A stretch of DNA of 48,457 bases. It comes from a virus. A program made the position numbers and the translations under genes. The first letter of the stretch is position 1; every line of letters begins with the position of its first letter. Location of the stretch: the IMG/VR virus record IMGVR_UViG_3300045303_000191, positions 1-48,457 of that record; one strand, 5' to 3'. A model generated the notes under the pieces. That model searched no databases. It was given only the letters and a program-made list of their open reading frames with translations, and was not told where the DNA came from. Below are positions 6,884-16,518 of this stretch, in pieces.

Positions 6884-9800
6884 CAGTCAGGGAGGGTGTT
6901 GAGGAAGCTGGTTCCGCCGTGGGCGTCGACCCAGGCCCAAAGGTTCTTCTGCTCAGGCTGCTGCAACCAGGGAAGCAGTGACTTCGCGACATAGTTTTTC
7001 CACACGTCTTTGAGTTCCCCCTTCGGATAAACGCCGCTGCTTAACGCTGTTGCGATGACTTTCGCGTTCGTCCCGATCCCGCTGTCGAACTGGGAGCGAA
7101 CCGTGGGGTCCATGTTCTGGTACGGCTTCAACAACTCGAGCCGGCGAATCTTCGGCTTCACCGAGAACAGGTAATCCTTCAGGATCCCCTTGTACTCCGG
7201 GTACCGTTCCATCTGCTTCACAGCAGACAACAACTGGTCAGCGGTGACGTTAGAACCAGGATTGGCTTTCTGGTACTCGTGTTTCACGTCAGCCAACCGC
7301 GCCCAGGCGGTGCTGACGCTGATCGGAAGTTTGGGTCCAACGAGTTCCTTGTCGAAGTTGCTGATGGCACCCCAGTCGCGGTTCAGCAACCCCGCGATAT
7401 GGGTTTGCTTCTCCTTCGACGTTTGCTTCGCCCACTCCAACCGCACCGGGGAAGGAGCAACACGCTTCCCGTTAATGGTGATCGGCTGGTCCTGCTCGTC
7501 CTGCCACAACCTCAAAGCAGCCTCGTGCAACGTGCTGTCCGGATCATTGTCGAGAGCCTTGACTTTCTCCCGTGCGGCACGCAGGTACGACAGGTACTTC
7601 CGTCCGGCGGCGTAGAGCTCGTCCTGGGTGCCGGGGGTGGTGTGCATGTCCGTCAACCCCATCGACCGCAGGATGCTCATTTTGGCTTCAAGGGTTTCCT
7701 TCTTGAACGACGCCACCGCCCTAACGTCCGAGTCCCATTCCCTGAGTGCTTGGGCGTTGCCGTACTTGTTCACCACGAAATCTTTGAACCGGCTGATCTC
7801 CGTCGGGTCGGACAGTTTCCCCAGCTTCGCAGACAACTTCGACGCTTCACTGTCTGACAGCCGGTGCTTCTTCAGGAACACATCAATGTCGGTAGCAGCC
7901 TGTTCTTTCGGTGTCGGTGTCCTACCCAGTTTCCTGGTCTGCTGTTGGTACGCCCACGTCATCGCGCCACCGAGGTTCACGGCTGTCTTCACACCAGCCG
8001 GCAGCTCCTCCTTCAACAGGTCAGCCTGCATCCCCAACGCCTTACGAACCAACGTCATCTCGTGCTGGTGCCGCGCAGCGGGTGGTTGTTCGGCCCAGTA
8101 CCTGGCAGCTAGAGCGTCAGGGTCGACTTCACGGGCAACCATGCCCCCGGCGATCAAAGACCCGTACCCGCCGAGCCAGCCGGGGGAGAACACTGAGCGG
8201 TGCAGGGCGGCGTGTTCGCGTTCGGAGAGGGTGTTGCGGTTCGTCAGATCGATGGGTTTCTCAGCAGGATTCGTCTTTGTCGCCCTCGCATAGGCAGCCG
8301 CTTGGGGCAGGACGGTGATCAGATCCTTGGCGGCACCCAGCACTGGTGAGTCTTGGTAGGCGTTGCCGTAGTCATCCCGCCCGGTGACCGCGTGGAGCCC
8401 GAACGTGGTGGCGGGTCCACCTAGCTGTGCGGCGTTGTTGAACCCAGACGGGTCACCCACCGTCAGCGCCGACCCCAAAGAAACCATTTGCTGCAACGTA
8501 GAGAACACGTTGATAGAGGTGGCGTTCACAACCTTCGGATGACCGTCAGCCGTGAAACCGACAGGGACATAACCGGTTTTCTTGAACCAGTCGGGGACCT
8601 TGTTGAAAACCTCTGGGTGTTCCTGCATCTCCTGCTGCCCGATCTGCGCCAAAATGTCCGACTTGATCGGATGCTCAATAATCGAACGTAACGACCAGAC
8701 GAGTGAGCGGCTCACCCACGGGTACACGAAGATGTAGTTCCGCAGCACCTCACGCTCGTACCACGTCAAGTTGTCGAACTCAACCATCGCCTTGTTCGCC
8801 CTGCGTTTCGCCTCGTTCACCGCATCGAAGTTCTTCGGGTCGAACAGAGCTTTCTCAAGGTCTTTGCCTTTGAAGCCTTTTCGTTCGAGCTCGTACAGGA
8901 TGGCGCCACGCCGGAACACCTGGTCGGCGACCTTGTTCCACACGCTCGCCGCTGCCCGGCCTGCTTTCAGCAGGGCGTGGTCGAAGTCAGGTGCGAACGA
9001 CCGGGACTTCGACTGGCCCACCAGCGCATCCAAGGCGTCGGTTACTTTGTCGCCGTGTAGCTGACGGGACATGATGGCTTTGGTGAGGTTGGGGACGGTG
9101 TGGTGTCCCTGGTGGAACAGCATGATCCCAACGTTCGACACCGCGTTCAACGCATAGGCCAACCGGGCGAACAGGGTGATGTCGCGGAAGGGTTCGTTGA
9201 TGATCTGCCCCGCCAACTTCGCTTTGGTCCTGAGCGGTGGCCGGAACGATTCGAGGTGTTGCTTGCTCACCCAGCGGACGTTGTCGATCGGCTCGGTGAT
9301 CACCCAACGGCCGTTGTCCAACTGCTTACCTGGGTACAGGAATTTGAACAGGTCATCGACCGTCCCGGGGTGGAGATCAGCCACGTCTTTGCCGGTCACC
9401 TGGCCCTGTTCGATCTCCTCCAACACTTCCTTCAACCGTGGCGGCACATCTGTGGTGTCCCGGATCGGCCGGTCAAACGGCGAGCGTGGAGTTTCGGTCG
9501 ATGCCGACCACAACCGTTTGTGGTCGTTGCGGACCGTAGCCAGCCGGACTGTGCGGGCGTACGCTTCGCCGATCAGATTCGTCGTGTCGATCCTGAAATC
9601 GCCGGAGCGGATGCTGTCCCCGGTGAACTCATGCTTCATCTCCGGAAGATCCCTGCCGGGTGTGTAGCCGTACCCGGACTCGCGCATCTCGAAGAACGGC
9701 CCCCGCTCACTCACCTTCCGGGGACCCTTCCCCTTCACAAACGACGGCAGATAAAGACTCGAAGCGACCTGCCGTTCAGCAGGGATCTCGAGCTCGCTGG

Positions 9801-11442
9801 TTCTCTTTCCTGTCCTGACAACCTCTCCGTACGCGATCACTCGTCTGTCTGCCGTGTCGGGATCAAGACCAAGGTCACGTATCTTGATCTGCTCCTGCCG
9901 ATCAATCGCCTCATACGTCGCGGCCAGCGCTTCCTTGAACCGCTTCGACGGGTTCTCCAGTGCTTTCTCCGCGAGTTTCAACGCGTGTAGTTGTGCTCTG
10001 TGGGAGGCGGGGTCGCCGATCTCCCAGTCGATCATCTTCTTGTGGAAGTCCCGCCACGTCTGCAACGGCGTCGGATCATCCAACGTGACAACCTGAAGTG
10101 CTTTCTGCTCCCCGATCGTCAACCCGCCCCGAACCTGCTCGGGCAACTTGTTGAACACCTTGTCGAGGATCGGGGCGGCGGTCACTGACCAGCCGGCGGC
10201 ACGCTCGAGCTCACGCTTGGGCTCCATCAGCAGAATGTTCTCGGTGCGTTTCCGCGCCTGCATCTCACGCCTCAAAGACGCCTCACCGGAGAACGGGCTG
10301 GTGGACGGGTCGAGCATCTTGTCCAACACCTGGTTCGACCGCCACAACCGGGCTGTCGGCCCCAAACCCCCAGGCATATCGGAAGCCTCGAACCTCTGCT
10401 GCATCCTCCGGTTCTTCTGCGCAGCCACCACACGTTGCACACCCGCCACCAGTTGGTTCTCCGACAGCAGGGCTTCCTCTGTATGCCCACCCTTGCGGAG
10501 GGTGACGGTTCCTGAGGTGGGCCGCCTGATAAGGGCTGTCGCTGCCTCACGGGCGCTCCCAGCGGTAGCGGCACGGCCGACCCGGGTTACGACACCCGCG
10601 CCCCCGGTAACAGCAGCGAAGAGGTCTAGGGAGAGGTAGCCGAGGTTCTCGCGGGGATGACGGACATCTTGGATGACGCCCTTGACGGCCATCTTGCCCA
10701 TCTTCACGTTCGTCTTCACCAGGCTCGTCGGCAACTCACCCCGGCTGATCGCCTTCACGTCCTTGTAGCCAGCCTGCCCTTCAGCAACCGCCGCCAATGC
10801 AGGACCAACGGTGAGCCCGGTGACTACCTGGGTGAAGTCCTTGGCTCCTTCCCGTAGAGCTCCGGAGAGTGGGGTGGGGAAGAACGACGCGACCTGGCGT
10901 TGCACATAGTCATCCTCGCCCTGGATGTACGCCTTAGCGAACTTCGCTTTGAACTCCGGGTCCTGCATGTAGTCATGCAACTGCTGCTCATTCTGGTGCA
11001 GCCATTTCATCTTCTCCGCAGCCCCAGCAACTTTCGCCTGCTGGTACCCCTCGAGGAACTGGTCCGCGTCCTGCTTACGCTGCTGAACAACCGTGTCTAA
11101 GTGGTAGGTGCGAGCGTTAACCGCCGGGAACAGCTTCGGATAATCCACCAGTGACACACCCGACCGAGCGATATCCAGCGTTAAGCCGGGCGGGGGTTTG
11201 TACCCGAACGTCTGCTGGTGCGCCTGCGAGATCGCATCTACATGCTGATTAAAAGCTTGGATGCCCCCGGTGAACCCGGCTCGTTTCAGAACCGGGTCAG
11301 GGGGCTCGTCCGGGCCAGCGAACCGTGGCTTCACCGGCTCCGGTTCTACACGGCCAGGGGTGCGGTCAAAGCTCTGGTTCTGCTTCGGTTTCGGCGGTGG
11401 CTTTTGCGCAGTCGACCCGGGGCCGCTCACATACTTAGGCAT
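6883..11442 (-). CDS. Giant internal virion / ejection protein
   Basis: At 1519 residues this is the largest gene in the window. It begins with a Pro-rich basic segment, is mostly charged helix, and contains two weakly hydrophobic stretches near residues 210-235 and 285-305 (VVTGLTVGPALAAVAEG, LFAAVTGGAGVVT). It lies between an M15 peptidase and a transglycosylase, and there are no tail-tube or chaperone genes nearby. A podovirus internal core/ejection protein therefore fits better than a tape measure. No catalytic motif was recognised. Both ends overlap neighbours (7 bp upstream, TGATG downstream). Confidence 0.6.
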   Translation of the reverse strand: MPKYVSGPGSTAQKPPPKPKQNQSFDRTPGRVEPEPVKPRFAGPDEPPDPVLKRAGFTGGIQAFNQHVDAISQAHQQTFGYKPPPGLTLDIARSGVSLVDYPKLFPAVNARTYHLDTVVQQRKQDADQFLEGYQQAKVAGAAEKMKWLHQNEQQLHDYMQDPEFKAKFAKAYIQGEDDYVQRQVASFFPTPLSGALREGAKDFTQVVTGLTVGPALAAVAEGQAGYKDVKAISRGELPTSLVKTNVKMGKMAVKGVIQDVRHPRENLGYLSLDLFAAVTGGAGVVTRVGRAATAGSAREAATALIRRPTSGTVTLRKGGHTEEALLSENQLVAGVQRVVAAQKNRRMQQRFEASDMPGGLGPTARLWRSNQVLDKMLDPSTSPFSGEASLRREMQARKRTENILLMEPKRELERAAGWSVTAAPILDKVFNKLPEQVRGGLTIGEQKALQVVTLDDPTPLQTWRDFHKKMIDWEIGDPASHRAQLHALKLAEKALENPSKRFKEALAATYEAIDRQEQIKIRDLGLDPDTADRRVIAYGEVVRTGKRTSELEIPAERQVASSLYLPSFVKGKGPRKVSERGPFFEMRESGYGYTPGRDLPEMKHEFTGDSIRSGDFRIDTTNLIGEAYARTVRLATVRNDHKRLWSASTETPRSPFDRPIRDTTDVPPRLKEVLEEIEQGQVTGKDVADLHPGTVDDLFKFLYPGKQLDNGRWVITEPIDNVRWVSKQHLESFRPPLRTKAKLAGQIINEPFRDITLFARLAYALNAVSNVGIMLFHQGHHTVPNLTKAIMSRQLHGDKVTDALDALVGQSKSRSFAPDFDHALLKAGRAAASVWNKVADQVFRRGAILYELERKGFKGKDLEKALFDPKNFDAVNEAKRRANKAMVEFDNLTWYEREVLRNYIFVYPWVSRSLVWSLRSIIEHPIKSDILAQIGQQEMQEHPEVFNKVPDWFKKTGYVPVGFTADGHPKVVNATSINVFSTLQQMVSLGSALTVGDPSGFNNAAQLGGPATTFGLHAVTGRDDYGNAYQDSPVLGAAKDLITVLPQAAAYARATKTNPAEKPIDLTNRNTLSEREHAALHRSVFSPGWLGGYGSLIAGGMVAREVDPDALAARYWAEQPPAARHQHEMTLVRKALGMQADLLKEELPAGVKTAVNLGGAMTWAYQQQTRKLGRTPTPKEQAATDIDVFLKKHRLSDSEASKLSAKLGKLSDPTEISRFKDFVVNKYGNAQALREWDSDVRAVASFKKETLEAKMSILRSMGLTDMHTTPGTQDELYAAGRKYLSYLRAAREKVKALDNDPDSTLHEAALRLWQDEQDQPITINGKRVAPSPVRLEWAKQTSKEKQTHIAGLLNRDWGAISNFDKELVGPKLPISVSTAWARLADVKHEYQKANPGSNVTADQLLSAVKQMERYPEYKGILKDYLFSVKPKIRRLELLKPYQNMDPTVRSQFDSGIGTNAKVIATALSSGVYPKGELKDVWKNYVAKSLLPWLQQPEQKNLWAWVDAHGGTSFLNTLPD

Positions 11443-12106
11443 TGAACATGCTCGCGTACTGCTGGGTGTCAGGGCTCACCGACGGTTGCTGCACAACCTT
11501 CTGCCAATACTGCGAAGCACCGATAGGAGACTGATCCCCCGACACTGTGCCCGGTAACAGCCCGGCGACGGGCTGGGTCATCTCCGGAGACACAGTTGTT
11601 TGGGGTGGGGGTTGGGTGCCGATCACCTGATCCGGCACAGGCACCTGCGTACCGACCGGGGCGGGCAACGCAGCGGCGGCCTTATCGACATACGGATCCT
11701 TCGCGTTAGTTCCCGACAAGGTGCCCTGAGCGGTGTAGCCGTAACCGACGAGATCGACGTGTTCGGAATCGGGTTTGCCGTGATAGAAGTTCGGGACGTT
11801 CCCCGACCGCAACCCATACTTCGCCAGGGTCTTCACCCCGTAGAACGTGCCGATGTACTTCCCGCCGGGACTGTCTACCCGTACGTCGGCGGCAATGCCA
11901 TGGGTGTGCGGATCTCCCTTGAACCCGCCAACCTTCGCAGAGTATTTGTCCGACCTGTACCCAGAGAAGATGTAGAGGGTATGGCCTGTGGCTGCCGCCA
12001 TCTCGTTCAACCGATTCAACAATCCGAGCTTCATGTGCTTCCAGTCCACATGCGCCGCGAACCTCAACATCGGATACCGACGTACAGAGACATAGGCTTC
12101 AGCCAC
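11435..12106 (-). CDS. M15-family D,D-peptidase-like virion protein
   Basis: This 223-residue protein starts at GTG 12106. Residues about 15-125 form a zinc peptidase domain of the M15 (VanY/D-Ala carboxypeptidase) type: SGYRS near 48-52, then HTHGIAADVR with probable ligands H69 and D74, then EHVDL with catalytic E115 and ligand H116. The C-terminal 90 residues are Pro/Gln/Thr rich and disordered-looking. Family members cut peptide bonds in peptidoglycan stems. It sits directly before the giant internal protein and the transglycosylase, so a virion-borne wall-digesting role is likelier than lysis. Confidence 0.75.
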   Translation of the reverse strand: MAEAYVSVRRYPMLRFAAHVDWKHMKLGLLNRLNEMAAATGHTLYIFSGYRSDKYSAKVGGFKGDPHTHGIAADVRVDSPGGKYIGTFYGVKTLAKYGLRSGNVPNFYHGKPDSEHVDLVGYGYTAQGTLSGTNAKDPYVDKAAAALPAPVGTQVPVPDQVIGTQPPPQTTVSPEMTQPVAGLLPGTVSGDQSPIGASQYWQKVVQQPSVSPDTQQYASMFNA

Positions 12107-12401
12107 CGAAGATCGCTCTCACATCATCCGACGCCCCCGGCAAATCAGCGATTGCCTTGTAAACCTGCTCAGGAGGAAGAGACGGCTGAGCCTGACCTGG
12201 CGGCGGTGCAGCCTGCTGCTGCGGCGCGCTGCCACGGACAGCGGACCGTTGGGAACGCTGCGGGGTGTTCAAAGCCTGCGCCGCGTACGGGGCACCACTG
12301 ATCGGCGCGGCCTTCGTCAACGCGGTCTGCTTCTTCACGTCCCCGTACTTCGGCTGGATCTGGTACGAACCGAGCTGGTTCCCTCCACCTGGGTTAGGCA
12401 T
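12099..12401 (-). CDS. Pro/Gln-rich hypothetical virion-operon protein
   Basis: This 100-residue protein starts at ATG 12401 after a strong TAAGGAGGAC site. Residues 45-80 are low-complexity Gln, Pro, Ser and Ala. The end (EQVYKAIADLPGASDDVRAI) is a short helical hairpin, and a weaker match to it ends the next proteins of this block. I do not recognise it. Confidence 0.6.
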   Translation of the reverse strand: MPNPGGGNQLGSYQIQPKYGDVKKQTALTKAAPISGAPYAAQALNTPQRSQRSAVRGSAPQQQAAPPPGQAQPSLPPEQVYKAIADLPGASDDVRAIFGG

Positions 12402-12411
12402 TTAGTCCTCC

Positions 12412-12555
12412 TTACCAGCGGTGTAGGCCGTGGTCCTGGTAACCCCAACCCTTATCCACGAACAACAACTGCTCATCCTCCGAAAACGTCGTCGGTGTCG
12501 GCGGTGGAGGCACAACCACCACACCGCTATCCCGGGGACGGAACAGCAGAAGCAT
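12412..12555 (-). CDS. 47-residue hypothetical protein
   Basis: The ATG at 12555 overlaps the TGA of the repeat-rich structural gene (TGATG), and the frame ends at TAA 12412, 10 nt before the next start. The product begins MLLLFRPRDSG, has a VVVVPPPPTPT stretch and ends in aromatic-rich GWGYQDHGLHRW. It exactly fills an otherwise empty gap, which supports a real coupled gene. Function is unknown. Confidence 0.55.
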   Translation of the reverse strand: MLLLFRPRDSGVVVVPPPPTPTTFSEDEQLLFVDKGWGYQDHGLHRW

Positions 12556-14153
12556 CAGGGGGTGTACTCGTAACCAACGAGACAGAACGATGTGGCGTTC
12601 GACGACAAGGCGGAAGCGACATGGGACATCGCCAACGATGTTGAGGCTCCCAGTTCGATCGCGCCTTCCGGTATAGGCAAAACAACGGTTCCGACAACGT
12701 TCACGGTGGCGGCAGGAGGACTGACCTGCAACGTCGCCAGGACTGACGAGAGCGTTGTGGCTCCCTGCCTAACCCTCACTTTTGTTTGCGACATAGTCGC
12801 GGCCAACGCCTTACATTCCACCGCCAAAGAAGTGAGCCTGAGTATCTTTCCGGCCGACACGATGTACGTCGTCGACGTTGCCTGAGACAACCCCGCTTTT
12901 GTGGCGCTCAACGAGAACAAAGTCTCGGAGGTAGCTGTGGAAAGCTCATCCCCGAAGATAGTGACCGGGGTGCGAGCGATGTCACGGGTAGGTTTGATCG
13001 GCCACGCGTTAGAAGTAGCCGCCGAGGTGCCCTGGTTTGCGATGACGGTGCCGCTGATCGTGACGCTCGAAGATCCCTGCGAGGCGAGGTTGACCTGGAC
13101 CGTCGCGTCCGAAGCCAACACAACCGGGGCGCTCGAAGCAGCGGCTTTCTGTCCTAGTGTGGTTTGTGCGCCACCGTAGGAAGCCATGTTGACGTTGACG
13201 ACACTGACTCCCTGCGAAGCGAGACTGACCTGGACGGTGCTGTCGGAAGCAAGCACGGCAGGAACGGAGTTCGCTGCTGTTTTCTGTCCGAGGCTGGTGG
13301 TCGATCCGCCCCAGGAAGCGTTGTTGATGTTGACCGTCTGGTCAGAAGGAAGAACCATCGGTATTGACGCCGCCCCGGTCTTCTGGCCCAACGAAGTTGT
13401 CGACCCGCCATAACATGCGATAGCGACGTTCCACGGGTTCGTGCCGGCCAACACGCTGAACGACCCGGCCTGCGACACGTTGATCGCAGATGCGCCTTGG
13501 GAGGCGAGGCTGACCTGGACGGTTCCAGTGACGCGGGTTACATCAACGTCGAGCCCGTTGGCGGTGTTTCCTGTGGAACGAACGTAGCTTGCGTTGACGC
13601 TGTCCCACATCGCGAGGTTCGTTGCAAGCAAACCGGTTCCGGACATCCCATCGCTGGCGATGATCCGGGCACGGGTCCAGTTGGCTCCGTAAGCGTCCCA
13701 GAGTTCTGTTTGGCTGGTGGTGTAAAGACCATTCGCGTCACCGACAACGTCACTTGGTTGCGACACATTCGCTTGCAACGTGCCGCTCTTGATCGCTACA
13801 CGCAAGTTCCCAGAAGAATCAAGTTGCAGATTCCCGCGCTGACCTGTCGCCAACACAGGTGGCACGGTGACAAACACACCACCGACCTTCACCGGGTTTC
13901 CCGTATCTGACGTTCCGGTAGAAATGTTGCCGACCACTACAAGCGAGTCAGCCTGCGAAACGTTGATGACCGAGTTCGCCAGGGACACGAGCCCCTGAAC
14001 CTGTAACCCGTTCGCGTTCGCGGTTATGTGGGTGTCGGAACCATCCGCCGAGTAGGAGAGCTTGACGCGCTGAACCTGCCCTGAGGCTGCTTCATCGGAC
14101 GAGACGGTGTAGTCGGGCAGCGCAACGTTGTCTACAACGACGTTGTCCGACAT
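12555..14153 (-). CDS. Repeat-rich structural protein
   Basis: This 532-residue, almost Cys-free, Ser/Thr/Val-rich protein is typical of extended beta phage surface proteins. From residue about 248 to 370 a unit with the core LGQK(T/A), a P-x-V-L-x-SD turn and TVQV/TVNI strands occurs three times, and related pieces (LASQG, INVSQA) occur elsewhere. The last 130 residues form a separate beta domain (EGAIELGASTSLAMSH). It follows the portal gene by 3 bp. A head fibre, decoration or tail appendage is plausible, but the family's exact place in the virion is not clear to me. Confidence 0.65.
   Translation of the reverse strand: MSDNVVVDNVALPDYTVSSDEAASGQVQRVKLSYSADGSDTHITANANGLQVQGLVSLANSVINVSQADSLVVVGNISTGTSDTGNPVKVGGVFVTVPPVLATGQRGNLQLDSSGNLRVAIKSGTLQANVSQPSDVVGDANGLYTTSQTELWDAYGANWTRARIIASDGMSGTGLLATNLAMWDSVNASYVRSTGNTANGLDVDVTRVTGTVQVSLASQGASAINVSQAGSFSVLAGTNPWNVAIACYGGSTTSLGQKTGAASIPMVLPSDQTVNINNASWGGSTTSLGQKTAANSVPAVLASDSTVQVSLASQGVSVVNVNMASYGGAQTTLGQKAAASSAPVVLASDATVQVNLASQGSSSVTISGTVIANQGTSAATSNAWPIKPTRDIARTPVTIFGDELSTATSETLFSLSATKAGLSQATSTTYIVSAGKILRLTSLAVECKALAATMSQTKVRVRQGATTLSSVLATLQVSPPAATVNVVGTVVLPIPEGAIELGASTSLAMSHVASALSSNATSFCLVGYEYTP
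13044..13412 (-). repeat. Three imperfect ~45-codon coding repeats
   Basis: Within the structural gene, the block beginning YGG or WGG and running through TTSLGQK/TTLGQK and VLASD occurs at about residues 248, 281 and 326. The DNA copies are diverged at third positions, so the duplication is old or selected at protein level. Confidence 0.7.
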
Positions 14154-14156
14154 GGC

Positions 14157-16319
14157 TTACTGAACCCCGATACCGGCCAAAGCTTCAGGCGACGGTGGCC
14201 CCGACATCCCTTGCTGCGCCTGCACACCCGGAGTCACATCAACGTTACGCTCATTCGGTGTGCCAGTCACAACATGGAACGTCAACCTGCCCTGCCACTG
14301 CGGCAACTGGCTAGCGATCGTCTGCTGGTCAGCCGCCTCGGTCACCATAACCTCAATGTCCTGGCTGGTCTCACCACGCTCCACGATCTCACCGACGAGC
14401 CACACCTGACCCTGGATGTTCTGTAGCCCCTGGAAGGCTGCGATGGCTTCCTGGACGTTGATAGCCTGCGACCCTCCTGCTGGGCTCTGTGCGGCGGGAA
14501 CCCCTTGTGGTGCGCCCCCGGGCGGGGGACCTGGGGGCGCACCAGGGGCAGGCCCCGGCGGCAGTGCTGGCTGCGGCGGGCCTCCACCAAGGGCTGGGGG
14601 TGCGGCGGGTTGGCCCATCGCCATCGGGTGAGGCTGGCCCGGAGCCGCCGTCGTCCCGGTTGTCTTCCCCGCCAGATAGCCGGCAGCTTGTTTCTCGACC
14701 TGGTCCGCTGTAGCCGGGTCCGCAGAGGCTTGTAGAGCCATCAGGTACGCACCGAGCACGGCGTCCTCGACATCTTCAGCGTAGATCTCTTCGACCATCG
14801 CGTCGTTGTCGGGTTCTCCCATCTGCTCCCGGACACGCTTCTTCGAGATGATCTTGGCACCCAGCGCCTGGAGGTTCATCACGAGCTTCTCGTGCGGGTC
14901 CAGAGCCGGCGCGAAGATCACATCGTTCCTGGGGCTGCCGATGAGTTCTTTGCCTTTGATCGTCAAGGCGAACCTCGAGGGGACAAGATCCGTGAAAGAG
15001 GTGTACTGGGCTCCGTAGAGGTTCATGGTGTCGTTCTGGAAGATCGTCCTTCCGATCTCGATCGCCATCTCGTTCCACGTCACGATGCCGTTGCCGATAC
15101 CGACGCCTTGCACCATCTCGACCATTGAGCCTGTGCCTGCGCCCTGGAGCTCATTCACAGCCTTGCCGGTGACGATGCTGGTGGCAGGACTCTGCCCGAA
15201 CTGAACTTCAGGCATCCCTGTCGACTCTTTAATGTTGTGGTCGTTCAGGTTCGAGAACTGCTCCTGCATCCCCAGAGCCTGCACCGGGGGATGGAGCCAC
15301 TCAACGCCGCCGCCCTGGTTGATCGGGATCACAGCGCCCGGACCGGTCTCGATCTCCTCCGGGGCCTTCGCCGGGTCGATCAACACGAGCCGTGGGAACA
15401 CGTTTTCGATCACAGCCTGGAACATCAGCGAATACAACGCGTTGCCCATCTCGTTCAAGTTGATCGCCTGCTCAACAGCCCCATGACCCCACACCTCGTC
15501 AGGCACGTCGATGAACTTCAGATGCTGCTGAAGGTTGAAACCGAGGTTGTGCTCGACGCCGTTCACCTTCTGCGCGTCACCTAGCTGCTCATCCTTCGAC
15601 TGCGGTGTGACCTGGGCGACCCAGCGTTGCCATTCCATTTCGTCGTTGTACTCGAGGATCTCAACCTGCGGATCGCTGACCTGGCCGCGTTTGAACCGTC
15701 CCTGCCGTTTTTGGCGTAGCGCGTCGATGGGGGCCTGGTACTCCTTGAAGTTCGCGGCAGCTATGGACTCGCTGATTTTCCAGGCGAAGATGATCGCCTG
15801 CTCGTTCTGCTTATCGAAACTAGGGATCGGATACGCGAACTCCGGACTCCGAATCATCGGCGTGGGAAGACGAGTTTTGAAATCCGGATGGATGCCGAGG
15901 AAGCAATCTCCCATGAGTGGGAGGTACCAGCCGATCTTCGTGAAGATCTTGTCCATCGAACCCATCTGCCACGTCCCGTACAAATACCGTTCCTTACGCG
16001 TTGCCTGTGCTCTACGCGTGTCTGTTTCGGGTGGGTCGACCCACACCCGGATCATCGGCAACGGCGACAGAAACGTCTGGTATTTGACGCAGACCATTTG
16101 GATGACGTTGTGGACGAGCTTCACATCCGGCCCGATATCGCTCATCCCCGACATCAGATCCCTGAAGATGGAGGCGATAGGGCGTGACTCACTGTCGGCC
16201 ATCTTCCAGTAGTCGCCGTGCCAGTAGCGGCGGAGCATCCGGAACGCCTCATGGCGGTCCCGGTACGGGTCCTCGTACTGGGTTTTGAGAGCGTGCGCTT
16301 CGTCGTAGCTGACAGTCAC
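14157..16319 (-). CDS. Portal protein with Pro/Gly linker and extra C-terminal domain
   Basis: This 720-residue protein starts at GTG 16319 directly after the previous TAA. The N-terminal 540 residues look like a podovirus-type portal: an early RDRHEAFRMLRRYWHGDYW, central AIIFAWKISES, the crown-like LNEMGNALYSLMFQAVIENVFPR and SIVTGKAVNELQG. A linker at about 566-620 is almost only Pro, Gly, Ala and Gln. Residues about 636-686 form a small alpha/beta domain, LVGEIVERGETSQDIEVMV. This looks like a degenerate minimal nucleotidyltransferase fold (hG-S-x-R-G...D-x-D) in which the usual Gly-Ser is Gly-Glu and the acidic pair is D-I-E. The portal call is firm; the tail domain is inference. Confidence 0.8.
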   Translation of the reverse strand: MTVSYDEAHALKTQYEDPYRDRHEAFRMLRRYWHGDYWKMADSESRPIASIFRDLMSGMSDIGPDVKLVHNVIQMVCVKYQTFLSPLPMIRVWVDPPETDTRRAQATRKERYLYGTWQMGSMDKIFTKIGWYLPLMGDCFLGIHPDFKTRLPTPMIRSPEFAYPIPSFDKQNEQAIIFAWKISESIAAANFKEYQAPIDALRQKRQGRFKRGQVSDPQVEILEYNDEMEWQRWVAQVTPQSKDEQLGDAQKVNGVEHNLGFNLQQHLKFIDVPDEVWGHGAVEQAINLNEMGNALYSLMFQAVIENVFPRLVLIDPAKAPEEIETGPGAVIPINQGGGVEWLHPPVQALGMQEQFSNLNDHNIKESTGMPEVQFGQSPATSIVTGKAVNELQGAGTGSMVEMVQGVGIGNGIVTWNEMAIEIGRTIFQNDTMNLYGAQYTSFTDLVPSRFALTIKGKELIGSPRNDVIFAPALDPHEKLVMNLQALGAKIISKKRVREQMGEPDNDAMVEEIYAEDVEDAVLGAYLMALQASADPATADQVEKQAAGYLAGKTTGTTAAPGQPHPMAMGQPAAPPALGGGPPQPALPPGPAPGAPPGPPPGGAPQGVPAAQSPAGGSQAINVQEAIAAFQGLQNIQGQVWLVGEIVERGETSQDIEVMVTEAADQQTIASQLPQWQGRLTFHVVTGTPNERNVDVTPGVQAQQGMSGPPSPEALAGIGVQ

Positions 16320-16496
16320 TTAGTGTCCGGCCCAATCGAACGGAACGTCATGGTAGAGACTCCAACCGCTGTCCTTAAACACTGATTCTCCTTCGGTCAG
16401 TTCTCCCTCAACCCCGATCTGAACTGGTTCTGATGGGTAATCAAGACCAGGAATAAAGATCCCCGGATATCCCCCATGCACAATCGTTGATGTCAC
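16320..16496 (-). CDS. 58-residue hypothetical protein
   Basis: The chosen start is GTG 16496, preceded by AAAGGA; the longer frame to 16595 runs antiparallel in sense through the end of the tailspike gene in another frame and looks unreal. The product (VTSTIVHGGYPGIFIPGLD...FDWAGH) is acidic and aromatic, without known motifs. It lies between tailspike and portal. Confidence 0.55.
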   Translation of the reverse strand: MTSTIVHGGYPGIFIPGLDYPSEPVQIGVEGELTEGESVFKDSGWSLYHDVPFDWAGH

Positions 16497-16518
16497 GAGG
16501 ATCCTTTCGCAGAAGAAA

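Noticed and set aside
9100-9990. Long plus-strand frame (296 codons) inside the giant internal-protein gene
   Set aside because: It is a high-GC shadow: Arg/Val/Leu/Pro-rich, no RBS, and fully overlapped by a well-formed 1519-residue gene on the other strand.
6883-11442. Calling the giant protein a tape measure
   Set aside because: No tail-tube, tail chaperone frameshift or baseplate genes are present, and it is flanked by wall-degrading virion enzymes as in short-tailed phages.
14460-14640. Pro/Gly-coding GC-rich tract as a possible CRISPR-like or tandem repeat array
   Set aside because: The repeats are irregular codons for a Pro/Gly linker in the portal, with no fixed repeat unit or spacers. 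No CRISPR array was seen anywhere.
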